Source of the DNA: Thoreauomyces humboldtii
Taxonomy: Eukaryota; Chytridiomycota; Chytridiomycetes; Spizellomycetales; Powellomycetaceae
Length of the DNA: 50,229 nt
Assembly: GCA_027596035.1 (NCBI GenBank)
Contig: JADGJA010000071.1
Span: 1-50,229, forward strand
Direction: 5' to 3'
In this document: in pieces, positions 20,051 through 30,977 of the stretch
Layout: every line of letters starts with the position of its first letter
Position numbering within the stretch: position 1 is the stretch's first letter
Notes under the pieces: generated by a model
Seen by the model: only the letters and a program-made list of their open reading frames with translations
What the model was told of the DNA's origin: nothing
Databases searched by the model: none
Made by a program: the position numbers and the translations under genes

Positions 20051-23000
20051 ATGGTGAAGCGATGGTCCACAGCTGCTGTGGACTGCGAAAAGTCTGCGAA
20101 TGGCCCCGCAAAGAAGGATTCGCGGGACAGTCTGAAGTCTCTTTCGCAAAGTGTGCTGAACGGGGAGGCAGACTCGCTGACGAGGATCTATGCTTTGATC
20201 GCTCATCGTGCTCGGCGTCTCGCTATTCTGCATCGCCATGGCGAGAGCGTATCGGTCATAACCTGTTATCAGGAGCTTGTCATCGACTGCCACTCTCTTC
20301 TTGCCTTGATCGAGAAGCGCTACTTCGGCGAGCCTCTATCAGCAGCTGCTGGGTGCCATAGACCGCCGCTAACTGACGCGAGGCAATCCGCGGCCACGTG
20401 GTCGACGGCAAAGGCTGGAACCGCGAGCAACGGACCTAGGTTCCCAGGAGCCAAACAACTCGCGCTCTTGCAGGCTGTAGGCGCAATGAAAGACTCCCTC
20501 AATGTTCTTTCTCGAGCTATTCGTAGAATCACCTCAGCTCCGGATCTTCATCGAGGATCTTCTGCGGACAGCGCACTACCTCGACGGTCCTCATCTTCGG
20601 CTCAGTCGGCAATGACTGCGGTTGGGGACACCCTCGGACGGGATCTCGGCAACGTGCGTGTAGCGGCTCGCACGATACTCGAAGTTTGCAGTAGATTCGA
20701 GATACAGAAGGCTCCACCATCGTCGCCCTCCGATGACTCTCGGATTGCCTCACAAACGCCCCATAAGGCCGATCCGCGTGAAATCAACAAGCGCGCGTCA
20801 TTTGCCTCGTTTCTAAGTCGGATTGGGCCCAATCGGTCAACTCGCTCCTTTTCTGATCCCACATCTCCCGGGGATCCATCGAAACTTGCTACCCGACAGT
20901 CATCCAACTCTAATATGTCACGGAGCATGTCAATCTCGAGAGTGCTACGCTCAAAGCCGAGCCATCTCCGCCCTAGTATAACCGAGGGGAAAAACGACGA
21001 TGCTGTCGCGTCCGACTTCCGCGATGTTTTATCGCTGCTGTCCAACCTCACCGTGGTTATCGGGACCAATCTCCAGGAATTTCGCCTTCTCAAAGCCTCC
21101 CTAGATGGCTCGGGCCCAGTTGAAGGATTATGTGTGGATCCGCGACTCAAAGTTGACATGGAGATACTAGAACGATGCTACGAGGATTCGCTAGAACGGG
21201 TCGGACCTTTGACCACGTCGCTTGCAACCTTTTGGGAGCAAACTTTCATTGATAGTTTCACTGCTAGCCAAAGCTTGAAGCAACTTCAAGCGGAGAAAGA
21301 TCAGGAGCTCGCTCGTTTCACAAAGCAATCAGAGCAGTTTCAAAAGATGAACGCTGCGCTTCTGGAGGAAAATACTATTCTCAAACGTGACATAGAGACC
21401 ATGAGGAAGTGGGGCACGGAACCATCGCGCACTCCAATGTCGGAAGACGCCCGATCTCTGCACTCCGGGCCTTTGCCTAGCCCCGCGATGGATCTCGATG
21501 TACCTAGCTCCGACCCTTTTCTGCTTTGCCAGAGTGGATCTCCATCTATAGCTGTGTCACCTCCCGAGCTCGACTATGCTGAAATAATGCAGGAGCAAAC
21601 GGATCATTCGGATGCGGTCATTCTGAGTCGCTTATACAGCGAGGTCACACAAACCCAAGCGCTCCTGGATAACGTGCAAACGAGGAGATTGAGCGTGATG
21701 CAGTCTCTTGATGCCCCGGTGCGAAACCTGCGGCATAAGAGGTCGAGGAGCTTACTACCGCGGATCAGCAGCTCGGCCCCGCTATGGAAGGATGTTTCGC
21801 ATCCGGTACGACGCATAGCGACGTGTGCCAAACCTAAATCAATTCTGACCACATTATCACGATCTTCTAGGCGATGCAGGATCCCCGAATAAGAGCATGC
21901 ATCCTGGTGCAAACGTGCTGGCGCGGATTCGCTGCCCGAAAGGCATACAAATGCATAAAGCTCCGTCTCATGATTGTTAACGAGATGCTTGATACCGAGG
22001 CCTCTTTCGTAAAGGGGCTACTGAGCATACATAAGGTAATGTAGAAGCGGGTTTTTACTGCCCGTTATCTATACTTATGGGCAGCCTCCTTTTTTTAGGA
22101 TTTCATGATCCCACTGAAAGAGGAAATGAACTCCAAAGCACCGTTGATTACCAGACAGGATTTCGATATTATCTTTCGATACGTGGCCGAAATCATGGCA
22201 TTCAATCAGGGCCTGCTGGACAGCCTTGTCAATCGTGTAGCGTTCTGGCACCATGAGCAGATCCTCGGCGATGTTTTCATGCGCGCAGTAAGACTCACTC
22301 ATTTGTGTATGCTTGAGTAAGTTGAGCTGACCTGCTTATCGAAATCAGGCCGAGTCAATGAAGCTTTATGCACACTTCGTGAACAAGTACGTAACTTGAC
22401 TTCCGTATTTGCGGTTATTTATTGTCATTCATGCTGAACCTTCGGATCTTCACAGTTACGATCAAGCCGTCGAGAAACTAAACAAAGTTTCCGAGAATCC
22501 CGCTTTCGAACGCAAGCTCCAGGACATCAAGAAGGGCATGGGAAGCCGATCGCCGGACCTCACGGATCTTCTCATCACTCCTGTGCAGAGGCCACCGCGG
22601 TATCTCCTTTTGCTCAAGGTAGACGTTTCGTTTCGTTAAGCTTGATGAAATAGTCGATGTGTCTCACACCTCTTAAATGCAGGAACTCCTCAAGCGCACT
22701 CCAAACGCCCACCCAGACTATAGCAACCTTGTCGCGGCTGTGCAGAAAGTGGAACGTACGGTTCAGGCTATCAACGAGCGCAAGAAGCGACATGAAATGA
22801 TGAAAAAGATGCAGGACGCTTTCATAGGAAATCCAATTGTCAGTCATGGTGCTTCGTTTCATTTCGAGATGCAATACTCACATCATATCACTTAAACAGA
22901 ATCTGATTACGCCCGGCCGCTTCCTAACTCATTCGGGACCGCTTCTAGAGTTAAATGAGGCCTCGACTGGAACGGAGGACCTCAGACAGAAACGCATGGC

Positions 23001-23841
23001 GTTCCTTTTCAGCGATGTTTTGGTGGCCGCTGCCGGCGTTGGGACTCCCGAAGTGACCGCCTTTCGCTTCCTCTGGGCTTTACCTCTTGCCGACATCGTC
23101 GGTGTTGCGGAAGGGAGTGGCGAGAGCGATTGCGTAAGAGTAAGCTGGAGATGCGGCCAGAACCAGGGCGTAAAAGTGCTTTACGGCAGGAACAGGGAGG
23201 AGCATCTGACATGGCTACAGGTACGTCTTCGCTTCTTTCTCGACCGATTCGACATGTTTCCAAGCACTTACCGGGCTTGGTCCATAGACGCTCACGAACG
23301 CTGTCCGAAACGTCTCCCGCCTACCTCGGCAACCCACCTTGCAAGGTGCCGGTCTCATCCTGCCTCCTTCCAATGGCGTACGTTACATATGCACTTGGCT
23401 CAAACCACCAACATCGGGAGACGAGCTGCTAACAAATTCTCTACAGCATCCACAACCGCGTCAAAAGTCTCTGCAGACCATCAACCGGACCATACAGAAG
23501 CTCGAGACGGAGATACAACAGGAGAACAAGGTCATGCACGGCTATGCCGTGCTCGAGACGCTGCAGAATCAGAGGAGCGGCGGAGGTGAATCCGGGGAAG
23601 GCTGGATCGGGCGGTTGAACGAGCGCATGAGCGGCCGCGCCCACCTCCTCGGAAGGCAAAAGGAGGAGAGCGAAAGAAGAATCATGGGCTTACGCGGAGA
23701 GGTCTCTCGGTAAGTTTCGGCAGGTTCCCGGCGGCTCGTTGAAGACTTGGCGCTAACCATACGGCTGCCGGCTCGATCAGCCAAACGCTCAAGCTCCAGC
23801 TCCAGTTCGACGGGCAGCCCTTGGGTGCCGGGCGAGCGTAG
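20051..23841 (+). CDS. Rho guanine nucleotide exchange factor: IQ motif, DH and PH domains
   Basis: Nine exons (20051-21805, 21871-22035, 22099-22287, 22349-22386, 22456-22618, 22683-22838, 22900-23220, 23288-23709, 23781-23841) join in phase to give about 1,089 residues. The first 585 residues are mostly disordered Ser/Arg-rich sequence plus a coiled coil (about residues 415-455, LKQLQAEKDQELARF). Next comes an IQ calmodulin-binding motif (ILVQTCWRGFAARKAYK) directly before the DH domain: IVNEMLDTEASFVKGL is its first conserved region, and LITPVQRPPRYLLLLKELL its last helix. A PH domain follows (GPLLELNEAS, KRMAFLFSDVLVAA, LTWLQ). The C-terminus is a coiled coil (TINRTIQKLETEIQQENK). It would activate a Rho/Rac/Cdc42 GTPase at the membrane; which one is unknown. 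The donor after exon 6 (GTCAGT) is atypical but gives PI|NLITPGR. Confidence 0.93.
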
Positions 23842-24430
23842 AGACGATTTTATTTTATTTTCTGAGGACATGTTTGGTCGATTTTGTATTTTAGTTAGTT
23901 ACTTCATTTGTTTATAATATTATGCGCAGATCTTTTTCAAGTCGACATAGGAAAGCAGATGTTGACGGTGCGGACCCGTATGCAAGGCCGTAAAAGGGAC
24001 GTTACGCTGCCTAACGTTCCCCAACCGCGGCTTCCATTAGGTGCGTTTCGCCCTGTTTCGCCTGCCTGCTCTGTACAGAGGAGAAGGTTTTTAGAAGCAG
24101 ATCGCCCGTGCCATGGTACAGGTGACTTGGCAAGGTCAGGGACTTGGCGGTAAAACGGCAATATGCGGTTAGGGATGCAGATCGCCCGCGCTGTTGTACA
24201 CCGCGGCCGCTGCGGCCGTCGCGGCGCGGTCCTTTCGTTCCGGTGACGGAAATATTTAAACCAGGCAAGAAGAGGAGGAGCCCACTCTCAAATCCATTTC
24301 CTGATTAGCACCAAATCACGCAGGATCACGCCTCATCGCACCGTTATTTTGCTACCCACCCACGCCCCTCCTGCCAACAAAAAGATAGCTACCGACAGCT
24401 CTCAAGTTTCCACCGAGCAACCTCGACAAG
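23842..24430. other. Intergenic, RhoGEF to flotillin
   Basis: This holds the RhoGEF 3' end (AT-rich at 23850-23930) and the flotillin promoter. A TATA-like word (AATATTTAAA) is at about 24249-24258. A 13-nt word (GCAGATCGCCCG plus a variable base) occurs twice, near 24095 and 24178. Nothing else was recognised. Confidence 0.4.
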
Positions 24431-26015
24431 ATGACGTGGAAAGTAGCAAGGGCTAATGAATACATAGTGGTGACCGGGTGGGGCATTGAGGACCTGAAGC
24501 TCGCAAAGAAGTGTTATGTCTGGCCTCTACAGCGTGCGACCGTCATCAACATCACACCGGTCAACTTCACGCTGTCGCTTCAGGCAATGTCTGCTGAGGT
24601 TTGGACAATCATTTTCTTCGCTTCATATCCTCTTCTTCTACTTACCTCCTGACCCTTCCAGAAACTAGAGTTCACTTTACCTGCTGTGTTCACGATTGGA
24701 CCGGACGATTTGCCTGCCTCCCTTCTCAAATACGCTCGGCTGCTGTCCTTGGCTGACAAGGGCAAGGACCACATCCAAGACCTCGTTCGTGGTGTCATCG
24801 AGGGAGAGACACGAGTCATTGCCGCCGCGATGAGTGAGTACATCGGCGAAAAAACTATCGCACTGTATTGCTAAAGGAGCTAACCAAACCTGTTTACTTC
24901 AGCCATGGAGGAAATCTTCAAAGAACGCAAGTTTTTCAAGGAGAACGTTATCAAGCATGTCCAAGCTGAGCTCGATCAGTTTGGATTGCGCATCTACAAC
25001 GCCAACGTCAAGCAGCTCACCGACACTCCCGGCTCGGAGTACTTTCAATACCTTCGACTCAAGTCCCACGAGGGCGCCGTCAACCAAGCCAAGATCGATG
25101 TTGCGAACGCACGATACCTTGGAGCGGTCGGCGAAAAAGAACGGGAAGGGCAAACTCGGAAGGAAAGTGCTCGAGTCGAAGCGTCAGCGATCATTTTCGA
25201 GGCGGAGCGGAAGGGCGAAATGGCTGCCGCCCAAGCAGCGTTCGAAACAAAAAGCGTCAGTTACGACCAACAGGTTATCATCGCCAAGCTTGAGGCTGAC
25301 AAGGCCAGAGGCATGAGGGAAGCCGAACTACAGAAGGAAGTCGAGATCAGGAAAGCCGCGGTCATGCAGGAAAGGCTTCGTGCTGAAGATTTGGCTCGCG
25401 CCAAAGTCGCTGCCGAAGCGGTCCTTGCGACGGCAGACGCGGCTTTGTATAAGCATCAACGCGAAGCCGATGCCAAGCTCTATTCCGCTCAAAAAGAAGC
25501 CGAGGCCATGAAGACCATGTACGAGGCCCAAGCGGAAGGTCTCGGTCGCTTGGCTTCGACCTTCGGCAACAACCCAGGATCCCTGCTACAATACGTGAGT
25601 TTTGAACAGCGGGCCGATCTTTTCGATCTTGCTCTGAACTCCTCCCTTCTCCAGCTCATGTTAGAAAAGGGCCTTTACCAAGACCTCGCAAAGACGAACG
25701 CAGAGGCAATACGTGGTCTGCAACCGAAAATCACTGTGTGGAACACCGGCTCGTCCTCGGACGGTGCGCAGAACGGCACCGACTCGGACCCCATGGCGGC
25801 CATTCGCAACATCTTCCAGGCCCTCCCTCCTCTCCTGGGAACCATCAACGACCAGGTTGGCAGGAATCTGGGTCGGATCTGCGAACGACTCCCACTGACT
25901 TGACTTCTTTGCTTAGACGGGCATCACACCGCCTCAGTGGCTCGCGACCCTTCCTGGGCAGAACGAGCAAATCGGACAGAACCAGCAGCATGCTGTCGCT
26001 AGCGGCGTCGCCTAA
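24431..26015 (+). CDS. Flotillin (SPFH/PHB domain membrane microdomain scaffold)
   Basis: Four exons (24431-24598, 24662-24833, 24903-25855, 25917-26015) join in phase to give about 463 residues, the normal flotillin length. The SPFH domain covers about residues 1-190 ([67 protein letters not shown]). The alanine/glutamate-rich flotillin coiled coil follows (EARVEAS..., [32 protein letters not shown]). The C-terminal region is Gln/Gly/Pro-rich. Flotillins assemble on the inner face of the plasma membrane and endosomes, organise lipid microdomains and affect endocytosis and signalling. There is no transmembrane segment; membrane binding is through the N-terminal hydrophobic region, and the usual acylated cysteine may be the Cys of KKCYVWP (my inference). 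It sits between a RhoGEF and a Frizzled-like receptor on the same strand. Confidence 0.94.
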
Positions 26016-26707
26016 GGCGACGGTCAAAACTCGCTGCTCTCCTCACGGAACCTCATCGGATCGGAGAGCCTTCAAAGCCTCCAGATAACAATCCTACCTC
26101 ATCAGTCAAACCCTTTTGTAAACAGCACATTTTTGCACACCCTTCTTGTAAATCAATAACCACTCGTAATAACACTTGCTCACGACGATCTCACGTTGCT
26201 ACTGTAGCATTGATCCGCTGCGTGATCCCCCCCAAATCTGAAAGGATGACAAGAACAACGTTGCCACGGACTCTGTATTTTTTTTTTGCCCCCCTTGCGG
26301 AAAAGGCATGAAGCGGCAAGGCAGAGGGTGACTTGGAAAAGGAAAGGGAAGGGGGGAGGAGACTTTTGCACACAAAAAAAAGAAAAAAAAAAAGCCTTGC
26401 CGTTTGGCACGCGAGCCCATCCCATCTCCGTCCGACCCTCCGTCCCCCGCGTTTCCCTTTCCCCTCTCCACGGGCATGCCGCTTACCGCCATGGCTATTG
26501 CGGTTTTCGCGTGCTATCCGCCGTCGAGCCTCTCTCCCCGAGTCTCGTCATGCTCGTGTAAAGCACCTCTGTATGTACAACTGGTATGCACACTTTCCTT
26601 CTCCCTCACTCTCTTCCCTTTCCTGACGACAACCTCGTACTGTATGCAGTACATATAGCAACAGTTGACTTCGACCCGCCACGAATTCCCTTCCTGCTTC
26701 TCACAAA
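26016..26707. other. Intergenic, flotillin to Frizzled-like gene
   Basis: About 690 bases with strong composition bias. There is a T-run at about 26278-26287, a purine-rich tract (26333-26365) leading into A-runs at 26373-26394, then pyrimidine-rich sequence (26420-26640) before the next ATG. Open frames here are low-complexity and not credible as genes. Confidence 0.5.
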
Positions 26708-28937
26708 ATGCTCCCGCGCATGTGGCCTATGGCCGTGGCCGTCATGCTAATTATACCCGTGCATGCACAGCAATGCAGTTCCTTCTCCTCTTCAGCTTGC
26801 CGGCTGGTCCGTCAAGATCTTCCAACAACGGCCGGGGTGGCAAACATATCCATGTGGGAGGCCGAAATTCAGGCAATCACTAGTCAGCTAGCGCCTTTAC
26901 AAACATTCGACTCGACCTGCTATGGATATCTCATGCAGTTCCTGTGCAGTTCCCTGCCTGCTTGTGTAGGAGGTGAGTCAGGGAGTGTTCGCCTATTTTC
27001 TATGCTAGTTTCTCACATTTGCACTTTGCCAGGTACCCCGGTCCTTCCTTGCGAATCAACCTGCACCTTTGCGGCCACCGCTTGCACGCGGACCTTGACA
27101 GCTCTCGGGCAACAGGCACTTATTCCCCAGTGTTCCGGCGGCATCGCAACTGCCAGCGGAATGATCCCCTACCCCACATCGCAGTGCATTGGTGGCACGA
27201 GCGGGACGACGCCTCTCAGCGTCTTGGCAACCGAAACGACCAGTATGGTATACATCAAGCCTGCAACGGCTTTTGTCGATGGCGTTAGCACAGAGCAAAT
27301 TACGATGCTAGTCCTTTGTAAGTGTGTCGGAACTCGGAAGGTCATTTCAGTTCGACAGCGGTGTGGAGCCTGGTGTGATATCGTTGTTTGGCTTCTGATT
27401 CCAGTGATTCCAGTGCCTTCGCTAACATGGGTTCGTTTGCGCAGATGTGATATCGTTGTTTGGCTTCTTGGATCTCATTCTCGCATTTGCCCGCCTTCGT
27501 CGATCTTACTCTCTTCTGGCATGGGGAGTCGTCTGGGTCCTCATCATCGCGGTCACGTTTGCGGGTCAGATCATGTATCAATTTGACATTCGCCGTTCCT
27601 TTGGCACCGATTTCTGCCGCCGGCAGGCGCTTGTGCTCGTCTACCTCAACCAAACGTCATGGATTCTTCCATTTTTCTTCACGTACGACGTCTGGCATGC
27701 CGTTGTTCGCAAGAAGTTACGCGGGGGAAGCGAACTGGAACGATTTCTTTGGAACACTCCGGCTTTCATCTTGCCGATCATCCCCACCGTCATCATTGCA
27801 CTGAAAGCAAATCCCACCGGGTTCACCGCTCCCGACAACCTGCAGCCGGGATTCGGCCCGCACGTGCTTTTCTGCTCCTTCCTTTATCCTGTAAAGACAT
27901 GGGGCGAATCGACTCTCCCATGGATCGCACTGTTCGGCATTCTCTCGATCTTCTTCGGCACACATGCGTCCTACAGACTCTATGTTCAGCGTCGCGCATT
28001 CAACTCGTCCGGGAAGAACTCTTCGAATCCACTTTCCTCGAACGGTGAAAGCACCCAAAGGCAATCCCGCAGGCAAAGCAAGATCTCCATCGTCATCTTC
28101 GTCCGCATCCTCAGCGTTTCATTGGCGTACCTTCTTCTTGCCATCGTCCTCAACTATCAGCAAGTTCGAGCGGCCCTCAGAGGAGAGTACGCCCCCGATG
28201 ACGAACGCGCTGGAGTGCGTGACTTTGCGGCCGCTTCGATCGGCATCTTCGGGTGGCTGGTACTCTGTACTTCATCTGCCACGTGGGAAAAGACCATCGC
28301 GGGATCCCTTGCGCTTCTCGCTTGCGGAAGGAAGAAACGTCAGCTCGACACGACGACCGCGCGAAACACAAAGTCCCGAGCCGCCAAGGTCAAGAGCAAC
28401 GCCGACGCAATCGAACTCGCTCAGCATTCCTACCACAACCCGAAGTCGTACGGTAACGTTGAAAACATCTCAGGCCCTTACAACGTCACCCACGACCAGG
28501 CCACCTTTTCGCGTCCCGACTCTGCCGATTCGGACGTCGAGTACGATGGCACCCGACATCGTCGACAGCCTTCAGATTCGACCTACGGTGGCAGCGACTG
28601 GGATCCCCGCGGCACGCGACGCAACTATTCCAGTGATTCGACCGAGTCCTTGGTGAATCTGCCTGCCCGTCAAGAACACTACGGGAGGGACTCCAGATAC
28701 GAACCCGACGGCTCCAGATCATCCATATTGGCCATGCCTGCCATCGGGACGTGGCAGGACGGGACCTTCAGGGTGGACAGCACTTCACCGGCACCACCTC
28801 AGCAGGCGTATGGCTATGATAGGTCGGAAGGATACGGGGCGTACAAAGGGCGATTACCGGCGTCGGTCGTCTCGGGAGGCCAAAGGGTCAACACTGGTCA
28901 GCCTTCGGACTTGACTGCCCGTGGTCAACTGTGGTAG
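26708..28937 (+). CDS. Frizzled-like seven-transmembrane receptor with cysteine-rich domain
   Basis: Three exons (26708-26972, 27033-27317, 27445-28937) join in phase to give about 680 residues. Residues 1-21 are a signal peptide ending HAQ. The extracellular part is a Frizzled-type cysteine-rich domain: YGYLMQFLCSSLPACVGG, then PVLPCESTCTFAATAC and a further Cys before the membrane. Seven hydrophobic segments follow, starting at ITMLVLYVISLFGFLDLI and ending with GIFGWLVLCTS. TM3 contains NQTSWILPFFFTYDVWH. The cytoplasmic tail of about 170 residues is rich in Ser, Tyr, Asp and Arg. The metazoan Dishevelled-binding KTxxxW is not seen after TM7. Such CRD-7TM receptors are known from Dictyostelium, animals and early-diverging fungi; the ligand here is unknown. 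Intron 2 contains a partial duplicate of the start of exon 3. Confidence 0.88.
27374..27396 (+). repeat. 23-nt direct repeat, copy 1 (inside intron 2)
   Basis: This 23-nt sequence, beginning TGTGATATCGTTG, recurs exactly at 27446-27468, where it forms the start of exon 3. This copy lies inside the intron and is not preceded by a CAG acceptor. Confidence 0.9.
27446..27468 (+). repeat. 23-nt direct repeat, copy 2 (start of exon 3)
   Basis: Identical to 27374-27396, 72 nt away. This copy follows a GCAG acceptor and encodes the start of the first membrane segment (VISLFGF). Confidence 0.9.
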
Positions 28938-29403
28938 TCTTGAAAAGGGACTGTAGTTTACATCAAAGGAACGGCGTAGAGTTATTTATTAAAATAATCC
29001 TAATTTGGTATGGATTGAGTGTGCCGTTCGTTTGCTCTCGTGGACCCCGTTCAATCACTGGCGTCGATTTCGCTCATCTTTGCTGTTTCCCGTCGTTCCA
29101 GACAGAGGGGCTGTCCGAAATCCCAGGTCGATTACGTAAGCGAAAGTTCCGACCCAGAGCCAGAGGTTCTTCCAAAATAGCCTCACCGTGGGGAATCGGA
29201 CGCACCCGTTCCGTGAGAGAGCATGAGGCCTTGGGGCCCTTCCAGTTGCCCCTCGTGTTGCCACCCGGAGTATTTCTACATCCATCGTAGAGACCCGACG
29301 GTTCATCTCTCAACCGGTTCCCTTTCTCCATTTCTCCTTGCCGACAACGACGATACACACATTCCACGGCACATCAATTCTTGACGAATCCTCACAATTC
29401 AAT
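28938..29403. other. Intergenic, Frizzled-like gene to SOD-like gene
   Basis: About 465 bases holding the 3' flank of the receptor gene (AT-rich 28980-29010) and the promoter and leader of the next gene. No clear TATA box, repeat or gene was seen. Confidence 0.4.
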
Positions 29404-30977
29404 ATGACACTCTTAACAAAAGAGCAGCAGCGTAGTCAGGCTAAACTACAAGCTCGCGCAGAGACTCTCGCTGCCCTGGCGCAGGAGGAGGAACTTTCCT
29501 CGGAGGATGAGGAAGAAGAGCCTCGCAATGGTCTTAGCGGTCGAAAGGATTGGAAGCGCAAGACGGCACGGCTTATCGGTATCACTACGCTTCGGCACTT
29601 TCTGATATCGCCTTGTACGGATTCTAAGCTTCCTTTATCCTATAGGTATCACTACGGTGTTCTACTGCATCATCTCGTTTGTGGTGAGTCTATAAACTCT
29701 GCAGAGATGGATGGTATATATATGAATCGACTTTGAACTTATCTTTTTCGAAAGGGCGGGACTTGGCTTACTACGTTCGATCCGGCCTACCAAGGGTCGA
29801 ACATTATTGACCGGGCCCGTCGCTCTCCTCGATCGCTCCGCAATGCAGGAACTCCGCCCACTCCTAGATTTTATCATGTCCCATTGGCCAAAGAACTCAA
29901 CTCACGATCCGAAAGCGGTGCGATGGGAGCATGCGGATCCCGCACCTTCGCGGTTCCCTTGGCGGCCGTCGTGAACGCTGCCGATGCGAGTGCTGCTTGC
30001 GCAGCTCTCGGTTACACTCTGGCTGATATCACCAACGCCAACATTCTCACGGCCGCGAAAGTCGTGCAGTCTTGCGTGGCCAGCAACCCTGTTTGGGTGC
30101 ACACATATAATGGCGACACTTACAACGCCCCCGCTTTGACATTGACGGCGTCCGCTACCGGAAGCGGTTCGATCAATGCCGCCCTCGACATCGCTCAGCA
30201 CAGAAGAGTTCTGTGTCACAACCCGACCGTGGCCAGGCGTGCCCCGGTTCTGACCGCCCCCATCGAAGATTCCACGGAAGCCACAGCCGTCACAGTGATG
30301 ACTCCGAACTTTCCCAACAGCAAGGTCAAGGGATACATCAAGATGTACCAGGTAGAGAACAATTGGACGGGAGAGCATGCATCATATCTCAGTCGCTAAT
30401 TTATGCCTTCTTGATGGCTGTCCAGAATACCGTTGACATTGTTTTGGAGGTCAGGATCACCGGGCTTCCAGCCAACAGCAAGAATGGGCTCGCTATCCAC
30501 GAATACGGAGATGTCTACCCCGACTGCAGCTCTGCGGGTATGCTTGGCCGTGTCCGAAGAGACTCGAGCAAGAGCTGACGAACGCTCCTTTCGCGAACTA
30601 GGCAAGCACTTTAACCCACGTGGCACCATTCACGGTGCGTCCACCGAAGATCTCGAGCATCGTCATGTAGGCGATCTCGGCAATATCGTGTCTGGACCCG
30701 ACGGAGGGGTCACGATGGTCCTGCGTGATCCTTACATCAAACTGCAAGGCCCTGAAAGCGTCCTCGGGTGAGTACAGTTGCCAAAAAGCGATATTCTTTT
30801 TCATCTTTGCTGACAACACGCTTGGTGGTTGCTTCTAGACGCGCCTTCGTGATTCTGTCCATGCACGACGATGGCACTACTCAGCCCTACGGTGCTCCTG
30901 GCGGTCGCCGCGAATCCTGCGGTGTTATCGGCACAGCCCGAACGGAGAGATACGCGGCTGATGGCACTGACGACTAG
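29404..30977 (+). CDS. Membrane-anchored protein: lectin-like domain fused to degenerate Cu/Zn-SOD-like domain
   Basis: Six exons (29404-29578, 29646-29683, 29755-30351, 30426-30537, 30602-30767, 30839-30977) join in phase to give about 408 residues. A cytoplasmic acidic/basic N-terminus precedes one membrane segment (about residues 57-71, GITTVFYCIISFV), so the rest is probably extracellular (type II). Residues about 134-228 resemble a C-type-lectin-like domain: ACAALGYTLADITNAN, VWVHTYNGDTY, VLCHNP. Residues about 249-400 are SOD-like: GLAIHEYGD, DCSSAG, GKHFNPRGTIHGAS, RHVGDLGN, RRESCGVIG. By human SOD1 numbering, zinc ligands H63, H71, H80 and D83, copper ligand H48, the disulphide cysteines and R143 are kept. 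Copper ligands H46 (now Ala, codon 30492-30494) and H120 (now Leu, codon 30855-30857) are lost. I infer a zinc-binding or structural role rather than dismutation. Confidence 0.82.
29578..29589 (+). repeat. 12-nt direct repeat at intron donor
   Basis: GGTATCACTACG at the donor of intron 1 of the SOD-like gene recurs exactly at the acceptor (29645-29656), 67 nt away, equal to the intron length. Confidence 0.9.
29645..29656 (+). repeat. 12-nt direct repeat at intron acceptor
   Basis: Second copy of GGTATCACTACG; the intron (29579-29645) is bounded by the two copies, so the spliced message keeps a single copy. Confidence 0.9.

Noticed and set aside
23221..23446. Single 226-nt intron in the RhoGEF PH region
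   Set aside because: An acceptor at 23287 gives a normal 67-nt intron and adds an open, protein-like segment in the correct frame, so the shorter intron was preferred.
26016..26707. Open frames through the A-run and pyrimidine-rich intergenic region
   Set aside because: The translations are low-complexity and there is no splice or domain support.
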